DNA from: JBCCSZ01 sp039821145 | GTDB lineage: Bacteria > Bacteroidota > Bacteroidia > Chitinophagales > Saprospiraceae | Assembly: GCA_039821145.1 (NCBI GenBank) | Contig: JBCBOS010000019.1 | Span: 62,001-126,000, forward strand | DNA: 64,000 nucleotides | Reading direction: 5' to 3' | Part shown: piece after piece, positions 7,037-15,668 of the stretch | Numbering within the stretch: position 1 is the stretch's first letter | Layout of the letters: every line of letters begins with the position of its first letter | The notes under the pieces: generated by a model | Seen by the model: only the letters and a program-made list of their open reading frames with translations | The model's database searches: none | What the model was told of the DNA's origin: nothing | Translations under genes and position numbers: made by a program

Positions 7037-9382
7037 ATGATCAACATTCAGAATGCTGTGAGAATCCCCTACAACGGTGGGGCGAATTTTATGACAGTTT
7101 ATTTCGACTTTGCCGACGACAGCATCATGTATGCCGTGCCTGTACCTCGCATCGCAATGGATGCAAATGGAAATCCCAGCATGAGTGTCACCAAGTACCA
7201 AACGACCAACGAGGGTTCTTATGGCTATCTCAATATGGATGTAGAAGTAGAAGTTCCCACCGCCGCTCGGGAGGCCGCAGAAACAGCCTATCCAGACAAA
7301 TCCTGGGGGCAATTCCAGTGGCTGGCCACCGAGTGTTTTCTTTCTTTCGTCCTCCCCTCAGAACCAGACGGAAGCATGGTCCAAGGACAGCCTTCTCTCT
7401 ACGGCACCAACAGAGCCAACTTCCAGTTGCAATTGGCCTCCGAAGCTGATCTCAATGCAGTCATTGGTTCCTTCAAAGACCAGCCTGTATCCTCTTTTCA
7501 GATGGAATACGACATGACCACCCTCACCATGCTCAACGATGTGACGGCCACCGTTTCCTTCGACGCTGCCATTGCCATCGAGTTTGAAACCCTATACGAA
7601 AAGCAAAAGGACACTTGGGGGAACACCAAAGAGGTGGCCGCAGGAGTCAAGAAAAACCTGCAGGTGAGCAAGGCAGGGGATGTAGAAATCACCTGGGGCA
7701 CCACCAATCCGAGTCCCGAATTTGAGGCAAGGGTCAACGAATGGGCATGGACAACTCTGGAAAAAGCAGTGACCGACGCCATCGAAGTGGCCCAGGCTGC
7801 CGCGACAAGTGAAGACCCCATTGAGTCATTGGATTCTTTTGAACAGACCTACACAGAAAATTCTGTCGTAGAATGGAACATTGTCTCCTCCAGTCCCTTG
7901 GCAGGCTTTACGGCAGACCAGTGGAACAACATCTACCGCGAGGTCGACAATCGCGAGCTGGTCGTCAACTTTGCCTTAAAAGGCGAATTGGTCAACGACG
8001 AAGGCCTGCCGGTTTGCCAAGAGGTAAAAGTGACGGTAAAGTACCCCACCAGAACCACAGACAACACCTTTACGCTCCACCCCACCGAAGAAGGACGTAC
8101 CCTGCACACCTACGAAGCAGAGGGCGATACCAGTGGCGGCTCCTACAATCCAGAATACGAATACCAGTACACCGTCTACTATTCTGATACCGATACCTAC
8201 GTTTCTCCCTGGACAACGACCACAGAAACAGAGGTCAACATCATCCCCAACCAACTGGGTGCCAAGAAGATACGCTTTGTCGGTTCCAACATTCCTTTTG
8301 GGACAGAGCCTTCTCAAGTCAAAAAAGTCCGGATCGACTTCTTCTTCGAACGGCCAAACGGAGAGGAAAATGTCACTCAGTTGGCCGAATTGACCGCCAA
8401 TGGCGGAGATGGGGCCATCTTCGAAAGTTACTTCAATGTAGCCATCGAAAATTCTTACTCCTACCGATTCATCTACGAACTCAACGACGGCACTGTCCGG
8501 GTCATGAACACCATCTCTGACTTTGGCAAACCCAATAGCAACCTCTTCATGGTTCAAGCTTTGATCAAAGAGCAGATATTTACCCTCCAGGTAAAGAGGC
8601 AGAAAAACCCCGACTACTCAGTCGATTATGTATACCTCGACGTGATCTACGAAGACCAGCAAAACAACGAGCGTCTGACGCATACTTTCGACTGGGAGGT
8701 GGACTGGAGTGGTTCCAGCCGCCCCACAGCCTCCCAGACCTGGAAGTTCCCCGCCATCAACAACGGGACTGGTGCCAATTACGAATTCAATGGCGACTAT
8801 TCGGATTCCGACTGGGATACCATCGACATCCAACAGGTGGTACAGCAGGCCAAGTCTACCAAATTCAGCATCGACCCCGGCTATGCCTACTACGGCATCA
8901 AAATCAGCCCGGCCAACATCGACTGGAGTGTCGTCTCCCAGGTGTACCTGTCCATTTTCCAGCAGTCTTCCGACGAAAACACCTTCTCCTTCACCGAGGC
9001 ATCAGACATACTCGAACAGCGCGACCGCTCTGAAATTGCCAATCTCGGTGCTGGCATTTACAACATCGACAACACCGTTTCCTTCATTCAACCAGCAGAG
9101 GGAGTAGAGGATGTAGACCGTTGCTATGCCGCCTGGAAGGCCAAGGACGATGCAAATGTCACCTTCTTCTACAATGCCACCTACGTCCAAAAAGACGGCA
9201 GTGCTGCTCGTGACAGTGGTGACATTGAAGTCACCAATAGATCGGTCATCGTATTGCCGGACAATGGCCCTGCCAATTCCAGTCCGATGATTCACCATGT
9301 GGAGATCGAAAAGCCGACTGCTCATACAAAGAGCCGCCGCGACAAGAAGAAAGGCCGCAAGAAAAAGGCAGTTGCTAAGTAG
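7037..9382 (+). CDS. Large beta-rich protein of unknown function, no signal peptide, Lys-rich tail
   Basis: 781 aa from ATG 7037; an in-frame start 114 bases upstream would add a stretch unlike the rest. No signal peptide, lipobox or membrane span is visible. Residues about 10-75 form a beta-rich head (MTVYFDFADDSIMYAVPVPRIA..SMSVTKYQTT). A mixed middle part has helices and a Trp-containing segment (ENSVVEWNIVSSSPLAGF). The rest is rich in Thr, Asp and Tyr strands, suggesting repeated beta-sandwich domains. The last 20 residues are strongly basic (RRDKKKGRKKKAVAK). Its coding strand is C-rich (bases 8041-8100: 25 C, 9 G), unlike the genes that follow. I do not recognise a family. First gene of a four-gene unit; 113 bases separate it from the next. 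Confidence 0.7.
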   Translation: MINIQNAVRIPYNGGANFMTVYFDFADDSIMYAVPVPRIAMDANGNPSMSVTKYQTTNEGSYGYLNMDVEVEVPTAAREAAETAYPDKSWGQFQWLATECFLSFVLPSEPDGSMVQGQPSLYGTNRANFQLQLASEADLNAVIGSFKDQPVSSFQMEYDMTTLTMLNDVTATVSFDAAIAIEFETLYEKQKDTWGNTKEVAAGVKKNLQVSKAGDVEITWGTTNPSPEFEARVNEWAWTTLEKAVTDAIEVAQAAATSEDPIESLDSFEQTYTENSVVEWNIVSSSPLAGFTADQWNNIYREVDNRELVVNFALKGELVNDEGLPVCQEVKVTVKYPTRTTDNTFTLHPTEEGRTLHTYEAEGDTSGGSYNPEYEYQYTVYYSDTDTYVSPWTTTTETEVNIIPNQLGAKKIRFVGSNIPFGTEPSQVKKVRIDFFFERPNGEENVTQLAELTANGGDGAIFESYFNVAIENSYSYRFIYELNDGTVRVMNTISDFGKPNSNLFMVQALIKEQIFTLQVKRQKNPDYSVDYVYLDVIYEDQQNNERLTHTFDWEVDWSGSSRPTASQTWKFPAINNGTGANYEFNGDYSDSDWDTIDIQQVVQQAKSTKFSIDPGYAYYGIKISPANIDWSVVSQVYLSIFQQSSDENTFSFTEASDILEQRDRSEIANLGAGIYNIDNTVSFIQPAEGVEDVDRCYAAWKAKDDANVTFFYNATYVQKDGSAARDSGDIEVTNRSVIVLPDNGPANSSPMIHHVEIEKPTAHTKSRRDKKKGRKKKAVAK

Positions 9383-9495
9383 TAAAGCTGCACGGATTCC
9401 AATCCTCCATCGGGAGTGAACTGATGTGCTCTCGATGTGGGGATTGGATGAACCCCAGCAAATTGTCATTCTCAAGTCCGACTCAACAATCAATT

Positions 9496-10503
9496 ATGCA
9501 GTTCCAATCGCTTATTGCGCCGCCTGGAAATGGGCAGCTCGTCAATGGCCACTTTTTTCAACAAGCTTGTCGGGAGCTTCCCGCGCTGCTGCGCAAGCAC
9601 CGCGTAGCCGATGGCGTGCAACTGGGAGATGCCTTGCTGAATCTGGGGCGTCAACTGAATCGACGGTTGCTACAGACCATCAAACCCTACAGCCGCTTGA
9701 CCTGCCGGGGCTATCCCTTGGAGTTGGCCTATGTATGGCCATCCAACAGCTTTCGGTTTACGGTGGATCTGTTGCCGGGAGGAGATTTGGCCACTCGTAT
9801 GCAGCGCAGTCTGGAGGCAGTTGGTGGCAGCGTCCACCCCATCCAGGAGTCCTTGTTTGACCGACTTTGTGGCTGGCACTACCGGCATGCCGGAAAATAT
9901 GGTGCTTGGCTGGGAGCCCGGTCCAAAGAGGGAAAGATGTCTTATAAATTATATGTCGAGGTACCTCCTGGTGCTCCATGGCAGGAAGAGAAACGACAGC
10001 GGATTGGCCAAGCTCCTCCCAATGGTGCCCGTCTGGTGATGGTGGGCATGGACCCATTGAGTGGCGAAGTGGAATATTACTACAGAATCGATCGGCTCAA
10101 CCTGCGAGGGCTGCAACCTCTGATGATGCGCTATGGCTTTCCGGATCGCAGTCGGGAATTCATCGACTTGTTGCAAGCGGTCAGCCAGCGGCACATTCGC
10201 TTTGAAATTCCGTCGAGCAATCTCGGTTACAGCATCAGCTTTGATGCTTCTGAGGAGGCGCAGACTTTTACTTGCTATTCGGTTGCGGACTCTCTGCTGG
10301 GAGGTGATTCTGCCATCCGAGAAGCGGTGCTTCGTCTGGGCCGGAGAATGGATTGGGACATGAGTCTATACGACGAGGCAACCAAACCCTTGGCCAAGGG
10401 GGTGCATCTCAGGGATTCCTGGCATGGCATGCTCGGCTTGGTGGCGGCGCGAAAAGGGCCGGTGCAATTTACCATTGGTTGGACGCCAATCCCTTCGAAA
10501 TGA
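9496..10503 (+). CDS. Unknown protein with predicted repeated alpha-alpha-beta-beta pattern (ABBA prenyltransferase-like)
   Basis: 335 aa from ATG 9496 (MQFQSLIAPP). Helical segments alternate with about five two-strand hairpins: LELAYVWPSNSFRFTVDLLP, AWLGARSKEGKMSYKLYVEV, RLVMVGMDPLSGEVEYYYRI, HIRFEIPSSNLGYSISFD and GMLGLVAARKGPVQFTIGWT. Five alpha-alpha-beta-beta units closing a barrel is the hallmark of ABBA aromatic prenyltransferases, and the second hairpin holds a K-L-Y strand of the kind seen there. This is a fold guess read by eye, not a sequence match to a named family. No signal peptide. The stop overlaps the next start (ATGA), and the next gene has a terpene-cyclase-like motif, which supports an isoprenoid theme. 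Confidence 0.6.
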   Translation: MQFQSLIAPPGNGQLVNGHFFQQACRELPALLRKHRVADGVQLGDALLNLGRQLNRRLLQTIKPYSRLTCRGYPLELAYVWPSNSFRFTVDLLPGGDLATRMQRSLEAVGGSVHPIQESLFDRLCGWHYRHAGKYGAWLGARSKEGKMSYKLYVEVPPGAPWQEEKRQRIGQAPPNGARLVMVGMDPLSGEVEYYYRIDRLNLRGLQPLMMRYGFPDRSREFIDLLQAVSQRHIRFEIPSSNLGYSISFDASEEAQTFTCYSVADSLLGGDSAIREAVLRLGRRMDWDMSLYDEATKPLAKGVHLRDSWHGMLGLVAARKGPVQFTIGWTPIPSK

Positions 10504-11387
10504 TCGAGCTGTATTCGGCTGCTTCCATCTATCGTCAACAGTCCAGCTTTGGGGCTTTTCCTTCCTTGGTCACCGTGTCTGATGGAGAGCTGAGAGATGA
10601 AAATTGTTTTGTCACCAGCTTGGTTCTGTGGCATTTGCTGCAGTGGGGAACGGAGTGGCATACACCTGCCTACGAGGAGTGTGTTTGTAAAGCCCTCGAT
10701 TTTGTAGCGGCCTGCGAAGATCCGGAAATGGAAGGTGCCTTTCGCTACTATCCCTACACAATAGACAGCCCAAGCTTGGACATTCCACTCCACAATGACT
10801 TGGATGACTCTTCACTGGCGCTCTTGGTTTTGTGGCTTGGAGGCCGTCGAAGCAAAGAGGACATTCGAGCTGTCTTGCCGACTGTCTTTGAAAGACATTG
10901 CAAGCACTGGGTCAGTGAAAAAGATCCATCCTGGATTGCCCCTGGAGCGGCGATGACGTGGATCAATGGTCGCAGCCATCAAAATCCGGTGGATGCCTGT
11001 GTCAATGCCAATGTCGCCGCTCTGTATGCGGCCATGGGACTGAGAGATTCGCCATTGTATTTGTCGGCAACGGAAAGCCTTCGTTGCTTGCTTCGCCACT
11101 GGGGTGACCCGGCACTTCGTTGGCGACAGGTCGCTCCTTATTACGCACATCCTCTGGAGTTGCTCTATGCGATGAAACGGGCAGTGGCTGCAGGTGCAGA
11201 TGAACTCAATGAGCTCGTGGCGAGAATGACAAGTTGGGGATGGGCGCAGACTGATCGGCAAAACCAATGGTCCCCCACTCGACCGATCTGTTGCAATGAT
11301 CATGGGCGGCCATTGTGGTATGCCCCCATCCTCCAGAAGGTCCGAAAATTTTTTCAACACACCAAAAATGACAACCTATCATGGTAA
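10500..11387 (+). CDS. Helical protein with DxDD motif (terpene cyclase / prenyltransferase alpha-barrel-like)
   Basis: 295 aa from ATG 10500, which overlaps the previous stop as ATGA; an in-frame Met at 10353 would overlap the previous gene by 150 bases and is rejected. The protein is a series of helices with Trp-rich turns (FVTSLVLWHLLQWG, YEECVCKALDFVAA, NANVAALYAAMGL, HPLELLYAMKRAV), as in alpha/alpha barrels. Residues 100-107 read DLDDSSLA, close to the DxDDTA acid motif of class II terpene and squalene-hopene cyclases; PVDACVNANV lies further on. It is about half the length of a full two-barrel cyclase. Function is not established; another alpha/alpha-barrel enzyme is possible. Its end overlaps the next gene by 7 bases. 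Confidence 0.6.
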   Translation: MIELYSAASIYRQQSSFGAFPSLVTVSDGELRDENCFVTSLVLWHLLQWGTEWHTPAYEECVCKALDFVAACEDPEMEGAFRYYPYTIDSPSLDIPLHNDLDDSSLALLVLWLGGRRSKEDIRAVLPTVFERHCKHWVSEKDPSWIAPGAAMTWINGRSHQNPVDACVNANVAALYAAMGLRDSPLYLSATESLRCLLRHWGDPALRWRQVAPYYAHPLELLYAMKRAVAAGADELNELVARMTSWGWAQTDRQNQWSPTRPICCNDHGRPLWYAPILQKVRKFFQHTKNDNLSW

Positions 11388-14300
11388 TGGTAAAAAAAAT
11401 GCGCGCACAAGCGCCACAAGAAGTGCCCCTCGCCAGAGTGAGCACCAAATATATGGAAGACTATCGCATGGTCGTACCCGTATCGGGCGGATCGGACATA
11501 CACGCTTATTTGAATGAATATGGCCTGCTCGACCTGTACTCCGTCGGCACAGATGATGATGTCTTTCGCCTTCGGCCCAACAATGATGTCTATGCTCCTT
11601 ATACCTCCGAAGCCACTGGCGTCCAAGCCCGCCAACTCTCCCTTTTTCGCACGGGTACCGACCCCATTGGAGAGCCCTCCATCATCGGCTTGAATTCGGA
11701 AGGAAATGTGACGCTTGCTACCTACAATCAAAACATTGGGAAGTATTTGCAAAAGGAATTCCAGCCTCAGAATGCGTCCAAAACCATCGAGGAAATTTTG
11801 GCCATCAAAAGTGCCACAGGCAAGATGTATGTCAATGTGATCCTCTCTGGAGGTCTGCTGGCCAATAGCTATTTCGATCCCGTCACGGAAGAATGGCAGT
11901 CAGACGATTGGGTAAGCATCACCGGACCGGATGGCGATGATGCCGTGGTCAAAAGCATTGCGATGGTGAGCAACAGCTTGGTTCAGTCCGGTCTATTTGC
12001 CATCGGCAGCAATGATCGGGTTTGGTTTTGTGAGGACAACTACTTTTTCAGCTCCATGCGCGACTTGGGCTATTTGTATGTCAGCCATTTGTCCATCGTG
12101 AAAGACTCGGAAGATCGCATCAACATTTTTGCTGTCGAAAGAGACACGGGGCATCTGTGGCGCAAGCGCGAAAAGAAATACTCCACCAATTACAAAATTG
12201 ACTTTGACGATTGGGAACGCCTGGATGCCACCATTCCCTTGGGCCGGATCTATGCGACGCAGCGTTATGACAATTTGCTGGAGGTCTTTGGCATTGGGCA
12301 AGATGGTCGTCTGTACCACATCCACCAGGTACAAGAAGGCTCCGGCAATAGTGCGGTTGTGTACTGGGACGACATGTTTGAGTTGGGCAATGAAGTGGGA
12401 AATTCCATCTTTGGAGTGGTGCAAAATGGCAGTGGCTATTCGGAAGTCTACACGGTGACCCACGACGATCGCTTGATGCGCTTTTGGCAGTCGCCGCAGA
12501 CCACCCAGTGGTTTTCTCAAGAATTGGAAATAGAGGAACCCAACAAGGAGGACATTGCCACCGTGCCCACGCACTCTTTGGAAGTGATAGTACTCGATGA
12601 TGAGGGTTCCCCTGCCAGTAATGTAGAGGTGACGATCTCCTCTTCCTTTCTGGCCAACCTCAGCATCAATGGCCTTTCCTATCAGACCAGTGCGGTCGAT
12701 ACGGCCACCGTCACAACCGATGCTGCTGGGAAATTGGTCATCTTGCAGCGAGCCAACAGCCTAGCAGCAGCCACCATCTATTTGACAACACCTTATGTAC
12801 AAGATGGATCTCCCTTGCAGCTGGAGCCCAATGCACAATTGCAATACAAATTGAGTGGCATGAGTGCCGATGACATCATGAATGCCACCGATGCCAATGG
12901 CGATTACTTGCTGTCTGGAGACTATCGGACCGATTCCAATGCACAGAGCATTGCCAGCATTACCCAGCAGTCTATGGAATTGGGGCAAGGTGATGAGCAG
13001 GCTCGCCCGGTGCTGTACAAGTACCAATCGCGACTGAAGCAGGGATGGAATCCAAGGGTCAACTATTCAGCCATCAGCGCCGATACAGAGGGGTGGGAGA
13101 TCGACTTCAGCTCGGGTTTTCCCAGCTACAGCAGCTTGTCGTCCAGTCAGGTGAGCAGTTGGAAGGGGGAGCAACGCCAGATGATGAATGCTGCCTATGG
13201 ATCGGAGAGTTTCCTGAGTTCTACCTGGGGCAAGTTCTGGAATGCCATCAAGACGGGAGCCGAAGCCATTTTTGATACCTTGAAAAAGATCGTAGTAGAA
13301 AAAGTCATTGATCCGATTACGGGTTTGGTCGAAAAGGTGCAGGTGTATTTTCAGCTGCTGGTGGATGGCGTCACTCAGGTATTCGAAACGGTTCTTGAAT
13401 TTGTCCAGCAGGCATTTGACTTTATAGAAGGGGTTTGGAATTGGATCAAGGTGAAGTTGGAGCAACTATACGAATGGCTGGCCTTCTTTTTCAACTGGAA
13501 GGACATCGAGCGTACGGCAGGGGCTGTTTCGCATAGTTTCAACACAATACTAGAGTTTATGGGTGTGTTTGTTGGCTACTATCGAAACGAGGTATACAAT
13601 GGCATAGAATCCTTCAAAGACAGCATCAGTGAAGGCGTCAACGACTTCATCTCACAGCTCAATGGGCAGCCGGCCTTGGGCAATTACGGGGAGGAGTATG
13701 AGGAGGAGGATCCGGACAATCTGCAGTCGGGAGATCACAACCCTTTCAACAATGCCTACAATCAAAGTGTAGAAAACGATACGATCGAGGACATGGATTT
13801 TTTACTGGATACAGGTAAAAAGATGTCCGCCTCACTCACGGAAGTATATGATACTCTGATTCGTTATGGAGACAATTTCCAATTTGGAGATGGAGCCCAA
13901 GCGATAGAAGAGGCATTGAATTTCTTCTATGAGGCAGGTCAAAAGCCTGGGGATGTCGTCAATTTGGTTATCAGTGGCGTCATCAAAACAGGGGAGGCTC
14001 TTGCACTGTTTTCCATTGATTTGGCAGAAGGAGTAATACTCACCATGTTTGATGCCATTTCGGACCTGATTCAATTGTTCATAGACTCGCTCAATGAGCA
14101 GTGGCAAATTCCTGTGGTGTCACAGATATACAAGTTTGTAACTGGAAAATCTCTGACTTTCTCGGTCATGGACTTGATTTCCTACATGGTTGCGATTCCA
14201 GGTACGCTGACTTACAAGTTGGCTACAAATGCTGCTCCCTTTCCCAATGATGCATCTTTGGAATTGTTCAAAGCCGAATTTAATACAGCTTGGCTGGCCA

Positions 14301-15016
14301 ATAAGGCTGGGATCAGTACTTACAAGGCCAAAAGTGATGCTGTGTTGACGTGGTCTGCAGAAAGTGAGCAAGTTTGGAAAACGGTGTTTTTGGCATTGAA
14401 TGCAGCCAATACTTTTGTTCGTACCCCTGTCGATGCTGTCATTGTTGGGATGATTGCACTCAATGCTAGTGATGCAGATGAGAAAAAGGTGAAGTTTAGG
14501 GTTGCCATGGTATCCATTGGCTTGCGCTATTTGACCAGTGTCTTCACTGCGCCTTGGGTCATGAACCCTGCATTGGGGAAACCCAATTGTCCTGCGGGAA
14601 CACCGGGTTTTGCGATTAATATTTGGATTTGCCAGCTTGTGTTTGGCCCGACGCGTGGCCTCGTACTTTGCAAGTTTTCGTCGGGGCCGTTTTGGCCAGA
14701 AGTCATTCTGTCAGCATGGGGGGCTGCCCACGTCATCATGTCCAGTGTTCACTACGGCAAAACACCATCTGAATTGCAAGATCCGGTTACTTTCTCTCGC
14801 GATATTCTATTGATGGTTCCTGCACAATTGGCTCGTTTCATGTCTTTGCCGTCGATAAACAAAAATACCAAGAGTGTCCCTGTGGCAATCCTGGAAATTG
14901 CTACCGTCATCCTCTACCAGGCTTCTTTTACCGTCAACATCGCTCAGTTGATTGGGTTGGGGGAAAAGGTATGCAAACTACAAGAACAAATGCTCCTAGC
15001 CATAGAAACAGAATAA
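11381..15016 (+). CDS. Giant multidomain protein: beta-propeller-like head, Ig-like linker, long helical hydrophobic tail
   Basis: 1211 aa; ATG 11381 overlaps the previous gene by 7 bases, so translation is probably coupled. Residues about 20-390 contain repeated blades such as SGLFAIGSNDRVWFCEDN, INIFAVERDTGHLWRKREK and LEVFGIGQDGRLYHIHQ, like lectin-type (PLL/tachylectin-like) propellers. Residues about 400-480 look like an Ig-like or carboxypeptidase-regulatory insert (LEVIVLDDEGSPASNVEVTI). Residues about 600-1200 are amphipathic and hydrophobic helices, an acidic linker (EEYEEEDPDNLQ), and a segment with IPVVSQIYKFVTGKSLTF and MVAIPGTLTYKLA. I have the impression of having seen this last pattern in other large uncharacterised proteins but cannot name a family. 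No signal peptide. A glycan-binding head plus membrane-active helices would fit a toxin or a cell-surface scaffold; that is inference. Confidence 0.7.
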   Translation: MVMVKKMRAQAPQEVPLARVSTKYMEDYRMVVPVSGGSDIHAYLNEYGLLDLYSVGTDDDVFRLRPNNDVYAPYTSEATGVQARQLSLFRTGTDPIGEPSIIGLNSEGNVTLATYNQNIGKYLQKEFQPQNASKTIEEILAIKSATGKMYVNVILSGGLLANSYFDPVTEEWQSDDWVSITGPDGDDAVVKSIAMVSNSLVQSGLFAIGSNDRVWFCEDNYFFSSMRDLGYLYVSHLSIVKDSEDRINIFAVERDTGHLWRKREKKYSTNYKIDFDDWERLDATIPLGRIYATQRYDNLLEVFGIGQDGRLYHIHQVQEGSGNSAVVYWDDMFELGNEVGNSIFGVVQNGSGYSEVYTVTHDDRLMRFWQSPQTTQWFSQELEIEEPNKEDIATVPTHSLEVIVLDDEGSPASNVEVTISSSFLANLSINGLSYQTSAVDTATVTTDAAGKLVILQRANSLAAATIYLTTPYVQDGSPLQLEPNAQLQYKLSGMSADDIMNATDANGDYLLSGDYRTDSNAQSIASITQQSMELGQGDEQARPVLYKYQSRLKQGWNPRVNYSAISADTEGWEIDFSSGFPSYSSLSSSQVSSWKGEQRQMMNAAYGSESFLSSTWGKFWNAIKTGAEAIFDTLKKIVVEKVIDPITGLVEKVQVYFQLLVDGVTQVFETVLEFVQQAFDFIEGVWNWIKVKLEQLYEWLAFFFNWKDIERTAGAVSHSFNTILEFMGVFVGYYRNEVYNGIESFKDSISEGVNDFISQLNGQPALGNYGEEYEEEDPDNLQSGDHNPFNNAYNQSVENDTIEDMDFLLDTGKKMSASLTEVYDTLIRYGDNFQFGDGAQAIEEALNFFYEAGQKPGDVVNLVISGVIKTGEALALFSIDLAEGVILTMFDAISDLIQLFIDSLNEQWQIPVVSQIYKFVTGKSLTFSVMDLISYMVAIPGTLTYKLATNAAPFPNDASLELFKAEFNTAWLANKAGISTYKAKSDAVLTWSAESEQVWKTVFLALNAANTFVRTPVDAVIVGMIALNASDADEKKVKFRVAMVSIGLRYLTSVFTAPWVMNPALGKPNCPAGTPGFAINIWICQLVFGPTRGLVLCKFSSGPFWPEVILSAWGAAHVIMSSVHYGKTPSELQDPVTFSRDILLMVPAQLARFMSLPSINKNTKSVPVAILEIATVILYQASFTVNIAQLIGLGEKVCKLQEQMLLAIETE

Positions 15017-15046
15017 GAACACGTACGTTGTAGACCTTACATTCGT

Positions 15047-15079
15047 CCCCGCCAGCATGCTTTGGCGGGGACTTTTTTT
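15047..15079 (+). terminator. Terminator closing the four-gene operon
   Basis: CCCCGCCA and TGGCGGGG form a perfect 8-bp stem around GCATGCTT, followed by AC and seven Ts. It lies 30 bases past the stop of the 1211-aa gene and between convergent genes; the T run favours the plus strand. Confidence 0.9.
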
Positions 15080-15092
15080 GGGTATGGGAAAG

Positions 15093-15668
15093 TTAGAGGA
15101 AGTTGATCTTTCCAGATTTCAGGTTGTAATAGGCAGAAACGATTTTCAGGCCTTTGGTAGTGGCCTTTTCAATGATGTCTGAACGGTGTACCAATTCTGT
15201 CGCGGTCATCTTGGCATTCTTTTTCACAACCGAATTGACTGCCTTGTTGCGGGAGGCACTGACTGCTGGAGTGATGTGCGCAAGCAAGTGGTTGAGATTG
15301 TAGCCATTGTTGCCACCGGCGAGGGCTGCCGTAACTGCCCCACAGCTCTCGTGGCCCAGCACGACGATCAGGTTGACACCCAAGTGAGCCACCGCATACT
15401 CAATGCTGGCAATGGAAGAAGTATTGGCAACATTGCCAGCTACGCGGATGACGAAAATCTCTCCCAGGCCTGTGTCAAATGCCATCTCTGGTACCACTCG
15501 GCTATCGGCACAACTCAAGATGATCGCATAGGGAGCTTGTCCGCCAGTAAGGGCATCCCTGCGAACAGCATCTTGCATCTCACCAGTGAGCTGGTCCTTG
15601 ACAAAGCGTTTGTTACCTTCCTTGAGGCGCGCGAGGGCTTCTTCCCCGCTGAGGTTTTTCTTACTCAT
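15093..15668 (-). CDS. Beta-class carbonic anhydrase
   Basis: 191 aa, within the short bacterial beta-CA range. It interconverts CO2 and bicarbonate with a zinc ion. Zinc-ligand and catalytic motifs are complete: SCADSRV (Cys, Asp-Arg dyad) and LGHESCGAV (His and Cys). FVIRVAGNVAN, typical of the family, is also present. No signal peptide, so cytoplasmic. It is monocistronic and convergent with the operon to its left. Confidence 0.95.
   Translation of the reverse strand: MSKKNLSGEEALARLKEGNKRFVKDQLTGEMQDAVRRDALTGGQAPYAIILSCADSRVVPEMAFDTGLGEIFVIRVAGNVANTSSIASIEYAVAHLGVNLIVVLGHESCGAVTAALAGGNNGYNLNHLLAHITPAVSASRNKAVNSVVKKNAKMTATELVHRSDIIEKATTKGLKIVSAYYNLKSGKINFL

Noticed and set aside
10353..10502. 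Earlier start for the DxDD protein
   Set aside because: Would overlap the preceding gene by 150 bases; ATG 10500 in the ATGA overlap is the normal coupled start.
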